A stretch of 64,000 nucleotides of DNA from positions 1-64,000 of the forward strand of contig JAAOMT010000097.1 in NCBI GenBank assembly GCA_016748015.1. The letters are read 5' to 3'. The position numbers and the translations under genes were made by a program. Shown piece by piece: positions 54,470 through 64,000 of the stretch (the stretch's first letter is position 1; every line of letters begins with the position of its first letter). Under the pieces are notes generated by a model that saw nothing but the letters and a program-made list of their open reading frames with translations, was not told the DNA's origin and ran no database searches. The DNA comes from Geosiphon pyriformis. Taxonomy: Eukaryota > Glomeromycota > Glomeromycetes > Archaeosporales > Geosiphonaceae.

Positions 54470-55018
54470 TGTTTAATATGTAAAAAAAACTTTTTTAGAT
54501 AAAAAAATATGAAATAATATTTTAAAAAAAGAAAAAATATATAATAAGTTATGCTAATACATAATTTTTATTTATAATTAAATAAAAAAAGAATATTATT
54601 ACAAACTATCTATAATCATGTTTTTACTTAATTAAATAGTTATCCACACAATGAAAACAAAATCTGAAAAATAATAACTGCTAAATATAATAGTATTACC
54701 AAGAAAAAAATTTATGTAATTAAAAATACACAAAAAAAAATTATTTTAAGACCTATTTTTTGTAGTGCTTAATAATTTAACAAAATTTAATAAATATTAT
54801 TAATTATTAGCATTTACTTAAAAAGAGTAAGAACAAAAACTTGCCAATTTTAATACTTAACTATGTGAATACTATTTTATTTTATACTAATTTAAATATT
54901 ATAATAAATATAATCTTGTTTATAATCTACTATTATATATTATTTATTTAATTTTAGAGCTTGATAAGCCAATTAATAGAACTAATAAATCAAAGTTAAA
55001 ACTTAATTTTAATTTAAA
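54470..55018 (+). pseudogene. Decayed pol segment with Cys pairs
   Basis: Continues the pol frame after the solo LTR: CLICKK followed by a stretch reading LFLDKKI*NNIL, then YNLLLYIIYLILELDKPI near 54920-54970. The next pol module expected from memory (a dUTPase-like block) is absent; the G2-type LTR begins instead. Confidence 0.55.
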
Positions 55019-55953
55019 TATTACTTCCAAATTTGATATTATTAGTTAAAATTTGAAATATTATTTAAAATAAAATTATTTTTATTATTAATTAGAATAT
55101 ATTATTATTTTAATTTATTACTTATTATTTTATCAAATTATTTGAATTATTATTTAATTAATAAACCAATTTATACAGAACACAAATATAACCAAATTGT
55201 AATAATTAGATTATATAATACATTAAATTATATAATATTCAAAATTCACTAAAATATTTAATAATTTGATAAAATATTTAACAATTTATCAAAATAACTC
55301 ATAATTTACAGAAATAATTTGTAATTTAACAAAATATATTTTTAGTTTACCAAAATATTAGAAAAAAAGAATATTAGATCATAAAATAATATTATAATAA
55401 ATTATATAAAAAAAAGTTTTTTTTTAAGAAAATATATTTTAATTAAAACTAATATTTTTTTTAGTATTTTTTATACAAATTAATTTCAATAAAACTTACT
55501 TTAAAAATCGATTAAATATTAATTTTAGTAATTATTAATAACTTTTAGATCTAAATTCAAAATAACTTTTTTAACACAATTTTTAATTTATTTTTTTAAT
55601 TTATTTTTAATTTATTTTTTTATTTTCTTTATATTATTGAATAATTTATAGTTAAAATTTCTTATAGAAGAATTAACTTTTACAACAAAGTAATTACACA
55701 TATTTTAAAAAACTTACAGATACAATTTTTCTGTAAAAAAGTTAATTTTTACAACAAAATGACTATATAAGTAATTAGTATATAATTGGTTATTTCATTA
55801 TAAGTCCAAGAGTATACACAGTTTAAAATATAAAAAAATACTTTAAAAGAAAATTAACTTATTAAAGATTCACCAATTTTTATTAACAACAAAATTAACA
55901 GCAAAAATAATATTAACAATATTAAAAAAAAAGTACAAAAATCTTTAATAATA
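55019..55953 (+). repeat. Decayed G2-type LTR, upstream member
   Basis: Starts TATTACTTCC and ends CTTTAATAATA (fresh copy: CTCTGGTAACA). Shares the order of the 20 bp motif array (about 55245-55360 as CAAAATA-type relics), the TATATAAAA box and the 3' half with 1666-2634. Confidence 0.75.
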
Positions 55954-58900
55954 TTAAAAAATGTTAAAGTAAAATTATTGTCATTACCAACTTATACTTA
56001 TCAGCCAAAAACCACAAAAATATAAGGATTCCAATTCTAAACAACACTAAAAACTACAAAAAATATTAGTAAACACTATTATTGACTATTTGAATCTAAA
56101 AATTAAGAACCAATTAACAACTAATATGCTAGATTTTAATTAATTATGTAAATATATTAACTTTACATCACAAATTTGGGCCCAGAAAAATAAATATTAT
56201 TTGCTTTAATCAAAATAATTAGAACAAATAAACTTGAAAGATTTAGATCAAATACAAAAAATATAATTTCAAATATTGCTTAAATAATATGCTAATATTT
56301 TTACAAATAAAAATAAATTTAAAAAAATAGATATAATTTAACACAAAATAAAAATAGAAAATACAATACTAATTAAACAAAAACATATAGAGTACTATTA
56401 GCCAGCCATAATATTATTAGAAAAAAAATCAATTAAATATTAAATAGTAAATTAATCTAATTATTTATAAGTTTATAATTATTATTAATAGTATTAATAC
56501 AAAAAAAAAATGGCAAAATCCAGTTTTGTGTAAACTATTAAAAGCTTAATAGTATTACTTATAATAATAGCTATTTAACTTTACAAATTTAAGAATTGTT
56601 TAATTCATTTAGAAAAAAAAATGATTTTCTATATTAAATCTAGATAATAATTATTAACAAGTAACTATAGATTTAAATGATAAAAATAAACAGCATTTAC
56701 AATAAGAAAAAAAACTTCTAATAAAAATTATTTATTTTAATATGTTATAAAAATTAATAGTTATCTATCTAAATAATATTAATATAATTTCGAAAATATT
56801 TAATAAATATTTGTACTATTTACAACAAATATTTAAAAAATTAAAACACATTAAATTAAAATTAAATACAGATAAATGTTTTTTTGAAAAAATAAAATTT
56901 AAGTTTTTGGAACATATAATTAATAAAAAAGCATTAATACAAATTCAGATAAAATTAAAAAAGTAAAAAACTTTCCAAGACCAAAAAATTTAATTAAACT
57001 TAAAAATTTTTTGGAATTAGTTAAATATTATTAATAATTTATACAAAACTTTTCAGCAATTTTACAACTGCTTTACTAGCTTCAAACTAAAAATATTTAG
57101 TATAGATAGATAAATATATAACAACAAGCTTTTGAAATATTAAGACAAAAACTTATATAAGTCTTAGTTTTAATATATTTAAATTATAATAAAAAATTTA
57201 TGATTGTTATTAATGCTTTTAAATTAGTATTAGAAACAGTATTATTACAAAAAAAATCCAATAATAGAAAATATTTAATAGTATATATCAGTAAAAGTTT
57301 AAGTCCAAAAAAAAGAACTATAAAACTTTAATACTAAAACACTTAACAATATATTAAACTGTAATTAAATAAAAAATATATCTATACCAAGAATTTGATA
57401 TTTATACTAATTATAAAAAATAAATATTATTAGCTAAAAAAATTAGCTAATAATAAAACTACTAAATAAAAGACTATTTTTTATTTTTCAAATATAAAAT
57501 ACATTATAAAAAAATAAAAATATTAATAGTTTATTATAAATAAAACAACTATAAAAAAACAACAACAATAACAACAAAATAACAAAATAAACAATATAAA
57601 CTACTAATAATTAGTTTATTATATTATTACTAAACAGTTTAAAGAGAAATTATCTTAAAATAAACAAAATAAAATTCATCAACAAGTTAGATATTATATT
57701 AATTACCAAAATATACTATAAAAAAAAAACCAACAAAATTCAATCAATTTATTAAAAATAATAAAAAAACAAAAAAAAAACAATATTATTTAATATGCAT
57801 TCAGATTTAATAGTAAAATATTTTAATTAAAAGTTAATATTAAAGAGAACTAAACAGTTATATTATTAATCAATTATATATTCAGACATAAAACAATATA
57901 TATAAAGCTATAATACTTGTTAAAGAAAAAAAAAATAAAACTAAGCAAATTACTAAAATTAATTAAAGTTAAACAACTATTTAATAAAATTAAAATTGAT
58001 TTAATAGAATTATTAATAATAATAACTAGAAACAATTAATATATTATTGTTATTATAAACTATTTTACCAAATAACCAAAAGTTAGAGTCATACAAAAAG
58101 CTAATACAAAATTAATAACTGAATTTGTTTATTAAAACTTGATATATTAACATAGATATTTTAAAAAATTATTATTAAATCAAAAAACTTATTTTGTAAA
58201 CAAATATTAACAAAATTAAACCAAAAATTTGAAATTAAAAAACTATTATCATTATTATATTATTTATAAACATATAACTCAGTCAAAAAATTTAATAAAA
58301 TACTATATAAAACATTAACTAAAATTAGTTAAAAAAACCAAAAAGAATAAAACATAGTCATATTATTAATACTATTTGCTTATTGAACAATAAAGCAAAA
58401 TACTGTTTAAATAACATTATTTAAATTAATATATAGCAAAAAAACAGCATTTTTAATAAAAAATATTAATAATATATTCAATAAAACTAATAATAAAAAA
58501 CATATTTTACACAATATTTTTAAGATAAAAATATAACTTAATAAAAATCTTAAAAAACAAAAAAAAAATAGTAGTTAACTGTATTAAAAAGTTATAAAAA
58601 AAACAAAAAAAAGATATTATAGTCAATTATAAAACAAACTAATTAAATTTAAAATTAAAAACAAAATACTTTTATATTATATAAAAGCAAAAAACAATAG
58701 AATAAAAAATTTGACCCAAAATAGAACAAACTATTTTATATTAAAAAAATATTTAAAAATAAATCATATAAACTATGACTAAAAATAAAATTTTGATTAA
58801 AATAATACATAAAAATCAATTAAAGTTATATTATAATAAAACATTAGCAAATTCTAACATATATATAGTTAAAAACACAAAAAATACTTAAATTAGATAA

Positions 58901-59549
58901 GATTCTATAGGATTTAAAACCAATTATTATTATTAAAATAACATATTATAAAACTGAAAATTGTTATAAATATAATTAAAACATATAAAAAAAAGCAAAA
59001 AATGGAAATAATAAATAAAATATATACAACAACACAATAATTGTTTCAAATATTGAAAACAAAAAACTTAAACATAAAAATAACAATTAACAGACAAAAA
59101 ATTTATTATAAAAACACTTAAAAAAACAAAACAGCTAAAAAAACTTTATACAATAAAATACAGAAACAAAAAAATAACTATATAAAAAAACTTGTTAGAA
59201 AAGTAAAAAAAACTTTAGAAATTTAGTAATAAATGTTTAACCAAAAAAACTAATAAAAAAAACTAAAAAACTTGGAAAAAATAGTTAAATAACAACTAAA
59301 TATTTAGATACTATATATCAACAACTTTAAATATGTGTTTAATAAAAACAATAATATAATAAATAGAATATTTTATTAGAAAAAACAACTTAATAACCCA
59401 TGTAAAAACAATCTATTAATTATATACAATTTTTTATAAATACAAAAAAATACTATTATATTTAATTATAAAAAATATAACAGTAAATCAATTAAAAAAA
59501 ATAACCAATTTACAATTTGAAAAATTAAAAACAAAAGTCTTAAGATCAT
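55954..59549 (+). pseudogene. Decayed gypsy pol: RT, RNase H and integrase remnants
   Basis: Reads directly in pol frame after the LTR, with no primer site or gag. RT: LKLNTDKCFFEK near 56855-56890, and the catalytic YLDD box as YLNN (56766-56777). RNase H: relics to about 57420. Integrase: 58215-58480 aligns with 106-340 of the window, including PLSSPYHPQTNGLVERF read as LLSLLYYL*TYNSVKKF, so the catalytic Glu codon is AAA. It ends LPIEF-stop at the LTR, as the fresh G2 ends LPVEF-stop. Confidence 0.8.
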
Positions 59550-60506
59550 TTTTACCAATAGAATTTTAGTCATTAATTATCATTTTTATAATTTTTATTA
59601 TTAATTAACATATATTATTATTATTTTAATTATAACTTATTATTTAATTAAATTATTAAATATTATTACCTAATTAATAATCTGATTTGTATAATACACA
59701 AATTATAATAATCAGATTATACAATATACTGAACTTTGTAACATTTAAAAATTTGCCAAAATTTGTATAATTTTGCAAAATAATTTAATAATTTACCAAA
59801 ATAATTCATAGTTTATAGAAACAACCTGTAGTTTACTAAAATATATCTTTAAATTTATCGAAATTATAGCAAAAAAAAAAGTGCAAGTTCAAAGACTAGT
59901 ATTATAACAAATTATATAAAAAAAAGCTTTTTTCTTTAAAAAAATGTATTTTATCTTAAAATAATAATTTTATTCGAAATTATTTTACTTGAAATCATTT
60001 TTACATATATAAATCAATAAAACAAATATTTTGAAAAACAAATTTCTTAAATTATTATATTTAAAATTCTCCAAATCTTAACTAATGTTTTAAAATTAAT
60101 TAACTACCAATTTCAGTAATTCGTTAGTAATTCCAGATCTGAGCAGAAAATAATTCTCTTAACAAAATTTTTTTTTTTATATATTTTATATATTTTTCTT
60201 ATTATATACATTAAAGTAGCTTACAAACAAAATTTTTGTAGAAAAATTAACTTTTACTACACATTTTTTAATAAGCTTTCAAACAAGCAATTCTTAAAAA
60301 AAAGTTGATTTTTATTGCAAAGTAACTATACAAATAACTAATATAAAATTAGTTATTTCATTCATAAACCCAGTAGTTTAAATTATAGAAAATAATTTGA
60401 AAATAAATTCAGTTATTAAAAGTCTATTAACTTTTAATAATTATAAATTAGCAGTAAACAAACACTAAACAGCATTTAAAAAAAAGACCAAAAATCTTTA
60501 ATAATA
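59550..60506 (+). repeat. Decayed G2-type LTR, downstream member
   Basis: TTTTACCAATAGAATTTTAG ... CTTTAATAATA. Retains AAAGTGCAAGTTCAAAGACT (59879-59898), identical to the fresh LTR at 1981-2000, and the TATATAAAA box. Confidence 0.82.
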
Positions 60507-60594
60507 CTATAATAGAAAAAAAAGTATATAAACTTATTCAAGAAAAAAACTTAATAAATTTTGCAAAAGCTTAATATTAAAAAAAAGAAAATAA

Positions 60595-61423
60595 TATTAC
60601 TTGTAAAAATAATAATAATATAAATAGCCAATAGCAAAGTAATTAGAACACATAATATTAAGAATTTTAAAAATATCCATAAAGATTTCAGAAATTCTAA
60701 GAATTGCAAAAATACTGGCAAAAATACCAGAAATTTTAAAAATACCAAAAATTTTAGCAATAACTCAAAGAAATTATAAAAATTTCAGAAATCTTGTATT
60801 ATGAAAATTTATATATATATATTAATTAATAAGTCAAAAAAAAACAGACAAACTTATTTTTAAGATTAGTCTAATTATTTTTACTTTTATTAACAAACCA
60901 CAAATTGATTAACTTATTAATAAACTTTTATTTTATTTATTACTTAATAAGTCTAAGATTATAAAAATTAAAATTAACATTATAATTATATCTATGTTAT
61001 TTAAATTTATAACAACTATTTAAACCAAAACTAAAACAATAACTTTTGATTACAGTTATTAATAAAATATTAATTATTACTATATTATTTTATTAATTGT
61101 ATTTGTTTGAATTATTAACTAATTGTAAAAAAGTATTAAAAATACAATATTAAAATTTGTTTAATAAAATACATCAGAAAAAACATAGATATAGTCAAAG
61201 AACTAGAATTGTTTATTAAAAAAATGCAAACACCAAAATAAATTAGTCACTAAACCAAAAAAATTATCAAAGCTATTGTTAATTGTTATTAAATAAATCT
61301 CTGTTTATTATATAAAAAACTTTAATACAAAGTCTTCAAAAAATTTTTGAAATATACTTTAACTAATCTGAATATTAAGTTACAAAAATTACTAATACCT
61401 ACTCAAAAAATCTACTTGTAATA
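60595..61423 (+). repeat. 3' LTR of the decayed G1-type element
   Basis: Starts TATTACTTGTAAAAAT and ends CTTGTAATA. Longer and somewhat better preserved than the 5' LTR. Contains the decayed GGAATTCC array at about 60650-60790. Confidence 0.8.
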
Positions 61424-62140
61424 TTGTAATAAAAGTTATTTTTTAATTTCTAATTATTGTATATGTTTATGTACTTTTTTTTAAAAATTAAACTGAAATC
61501 TACTTTCTGTTTGGAGTTTTTTAAGACTATTTTTGTAATTGTTTAATGTGGTTTTTTAATCTAAAAATACAAAATATTAATAGTTTTTAGCATTTTTTTT
61601 AATTCTTATAATAAAGCTTTTATCAATTAGTAACAATATAAACAATTTTAATTAAAGATTATTTTTTTAAAAAATTCAGCTAATAAATAATTTTATTCAA
61701 TAAATAATATAAATAAGTTTTTTAATATTTTGAATTGTAATAATTTGGTTTTTAATATTTTTTTTATTTTTTTTTGATTAAAAATTTTTTTGAATAATTA
61801 TTTTAAAAGTAAAAGCTAAAAGATAATTAAAATAAAAATCAAAATTTGATAAGATTAAACTGTTAAATAAATTATTAAATAAGTTGTTGTTATTTTTAAT
61901 ATTAAAATTACTATATATATATGTTTATAATTTTATAAAAAAACATATTATAATACTTTTTTTTAATATCTTAATCTGGTGTTTGTTGCTATTACTAACT
62001 AATATTTACTATTATTAAAAACTAGTACTTGATACTATCATAAAATAATGTTTACTACTATATTAATTATTATTATTTTAATTATTATTGTAATATATTA
62101 TAATTAAATAATTTATATTATTTTATAATTTTTTTGTTAA
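61424..62140 (+). repeat. R2 copy 2, right part
   Basis: Aligns with 45440-46112, including ACATATTATAATAC and ATCTTAATCTGGTGTTT. Joined with 50019-50150 it restores a complete R2. Confidence 0.68.
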
Positions 62141-62910
62141 ATTTTTAAATTATGATATTATTTTTTTTTCTAAATTGTTTTTTAAGTTTGTTGTTAACTC
62201 CAAAATTTTTGTTTTATTTTTTGTTAATAACAAGTTTTATGTTATAACTTCTGTTTTTTTGGTTTCTTTTATTGTTGCTTTTTGGTTGTTTTTATTGTTG
62301 ATTTTGTTATTAAATTTAAATTGAATTTTTTGAAACCTCTAATTTTAAATTTGGCTGTTTTAGTACAGTTTATTATTGAGTCTATTAGTTCTTTAATTGT
62401 TTTAATTAGTTTTTTTGTGTTTAAAAATATGCACAAAAATTACAAAATTAAAAAAAATTTGCTTACTATGTTTAATATCTTTAAAAATTTAGTTTTTTTT
62501 AGCTAATATATCTAAAAACCTTACTAATCTTAAAACTAAAATTAAATTCAATAACATGAATAATAATAGTTTAAGTACTATTAAAGCATATATTTTGAAT
62601 AAAAAAACATGTAATTATATAGTTATTTTGTGACAAATGTGTAATTTTAAAGTTAAAAATAAAATTAAAAAAACCAAATTGTTTTTTAATAATTTTATTT
62701 TTGATTTTAGAAATTTAAATAGTATTATTAAGAAACTTAGTAAACAGAATTTATTTCTAGCTCTTTTTAATTCAGCTTAATTAATGCTTTAATTGACTTG
62801 AATAATTGGTTTTGTGTAAAAAACACATAATTTATATCTAATTTTAATTATTTAATTTGACATATTGTATTAAATAGAGTTTAAGTATCTTTTATTAAAA
62901 CAGAATAAAA

Positions 62911-63189
62911 AAAGTTGTAAATTAATTTTAATTTTATTTAAATTAAAAAGATTTTTAATATTATTATTTAAAAATTAAATGTAAATTTTAATAAATTATT
63001 AAGTATTTTAATAATATTTAATTATATTAGTACATTATATAAATTAAATTATAAATTAAATAAAAATTAATAATAATTTGGCTAAATAATAATTAAAAAT
63101 TCAATAATAATATATATTAATTAATAATAAGAATTAACTAAATAATTTTATTTTATTTTTTAATTAATAATATAAGATTAAGCTTTTTT
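62911..63189. other. AT-rich DNA
   Basis: Nearly pure A/T, no recognisable content. Confidence 0.6.
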
Positions 63190-63219
63190 AAACTCAAGTA
63201 CTGTTTGTAATAATCACAA

Positions 63220-63460
63220 TTACCAAAGTAATTTTATTAAAAAATTGTTAAAATTCCAGTTTTATAAGCTTTTGAATATAAAAATTTTAATTATTGCATT
63301 GTAAAGTTTTATACAAGTATTAAATAACTTATAAAGGTTAAAAACAGCTTTAATTTTATAATAAATATTTGTTGGCTTAATTATTGTCTTAAAATTTTTC
63401 TGAATTTGTTTAATTAAATTATTAAAATTTAAAAACATAAAAAAACAATTGCAATACAAT
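63220..63460 (-). pseudogene. Decayed fragment of the extra G2 ORF
   Basis: Minus strand reads FKTIIKPTNIYYKIKAVF and LYKLFNTC, collinear with residues about 140-175 of the 978-1685 protein, and the alignment continues in DNA to AAACTGGAATTTTAACAATT. An isolated fragment without LTR nearby. Confidence 0.75.
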
Positions 63461-63567
63461 AATATCCAAATATATAAAAATTTAATAGGCTCAAATTTTT
63501 ACTTTAACAAATATATAATTTAGTATTAAGCAAATTCCAAATTTCAAAATCAATCATTCTAAAAACC

Positions 63568-64000
63568 ATGCCACCATCGTTGAAAATCTCAAAAGAAGGG
63601 GACACAGACCAGTTTTTAGAACTAGAAACCCTTCGCACCAAGCTTCAAGTATCCTTTGGTGTAGTCAGTGCAACGGTGGAAAGTTGGCTGGGACCTCCAA
63701 AAGTAGACGAAAGCGAGGCGTTAGAGGAAGAACAACAAGAAACCTCTGGTGGTTGGTTAGGTGATCAGCCGCGTTTACTGACCAGGTGAGAACCCACAAC
63801 TAGGCGTTCATTTAATGCTTAGGCACTCTTCAAGTTGTATCACTTTCAATTGAATAATTGATTAATCGAATTGGTCTATTCTCTCCTCAGAATTAAGATT
63901 CCAATTGGTTTTTTATATTTAAATTTATTTAAATTTATTTTTTGGTAGAGGTGGAGCTGGTGCAAGCTACGCATCTAGACTCAAACGTAAATTAGCCTAC
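63568..64000 (+). CDS. Small conserved-looking protein gene, 5' exons (runs off window)
   Basis: ATG 63568 (MPPSLKISKEGDTDQFLELE). Exon 1 ends at 63785 (AG|GTGAG), intron 63786-63948, exon 2 from 63949 reading RGGAGASYASRLKRKLAY to the window end. The other possible acceptor (63951) would bring an early stop, which decides the junction. The segment LETLRTKLQVSFGVVSATVE then SWLGPP is helical and followed by an acidic stretch. It resembles, from memory and weakly, small fungal proteins of the DUF3245 type; I do not assign a function. The intron (163 bp) is twice as long as those of PRP22 and the kinase gene. Confidence 0.65.

Larger units (their letters stand above)
50151..61423 (+). mobile_element. 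Decayed G1-type Ty3/gypsy element with further insertions
   Basis: Direct LTRs at 50151-50856 and 60595-61423, G1-type primer region at 50857, gag remnant, protease remnant, pol Cys segment, solo LTR 53718-54363, then a G2-type LTR pair (55019-55953, 59550-60506) flanking RT-RNase H-integrase remnants. A purine tract AAAAAAAAGAAAA lies at about 60580-60592 before the 3' LTR. No open reading frame survives; homology is read through C-to-T and G-to-A changes. Confidence 0.8.
44960..62910 (+). mobile_element. One ORF1-only LINE copy (copy 4) split into four pieces by nested insertions
   Basis: Pieces 44960-45298, 46870-47194, 49499-50018 and 62141-62910 align in order and almost without gaps to copy 1 (about 18335-18615, 18616-18930, 18935-19375, 19385-20125). 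The insertions between them are R2 plus a solo LTR (45299-46869), LINE copy 5 (47195-49489) and the R2/gypsy block (50019-62140). The tail near 62880-62912 matches the other copies. The extreme 5' end is missing or badly decayed. Confidence 0.75.

Noticed and set aside
43800-63500. Centromere or mitochondrial insertion, because of extreme A/T content.
   Set aside because: No satellite array or mitochondrial gene is seen; most of the stretch from 44960 is accounted for by decayed retroelements.

Overview
The window looks like nuclear DNA of an arbuscular mycorrhizal fungus (Glomeromycotina, Rhizophagus/Gigaspora type). The evidence is very AT-rich DNA, short 65-86 bp GT-AG introns, a Sel1-repeat/TKL kinase fusion of the kind expanded in these fungi, and a LINE family I recognise from memory as common there. 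No database was searched and the genus is not settled.

Layout. 1-10640 is a three-level nest: a plus-strand Ty3/gypsy element (called G2, 1-2634) sits in the protease region of a minus-strand Ty3/gypsy element (G1, 2635-5951), which sits in ORF2 of a minus-strand LINE (LINE A, 5952-10640). 11139-17900 is a second copy of that LINE on the plus strand (LINE B), followed by an ORF1-only LINE (17913-20148). 21144-29057 is the conserved-gene island, both genes on the minus strand: a 12-exon DEAH splicing helicase (PRP22/DHX8) and an intronless MYST histone acetyltransferase (ESA1/Tip60). 31090-32080 is a broken Tc1/mariner transposase, and 33143-35401 another ORF1-only LINE with a 12 bp target-site duplication. 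38502-43365 encodes 28 Sel1-like repeats, a Cys-pair segment and a protein kinase, with one frameshift inside the repeats.

44960-62910 has no intact gene, but can be read as one ORF1-only LINE copy cut into four pieces by nested insertions: an LTR-like repeat (R2) next to a solo LTR, another ORF1-only LINE with a 9 bp duplication, and a second R2 that is itself split by a decayed G1-type gypsy element (50151-61423). That element carries a solo LTR and a G2-type LTR pair around RT, RNase H and integrase remnants. The decay is mostly C-to-T and G-to-A, with CpG almost gone, so homology to the fresher copies at 1-20 kb can still be read codon by codon. The right edge holds the first exons of a small unassigned protein gene (from 63568).

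The host genes serve basal functions (spliceosome disassembly, H4/H2A acetylation) plus one lineage-typical signalling kinase. The rest is a record of successive retrotransposition and decay. The most novel items are the ORF1-only LINE family, the extra gypsy ORF that runs into its own LTR, the 20 bp phased motif array in the G2 LTR, and the stop/start overlap joining ORF1 and ORF2 in both LINE copies.
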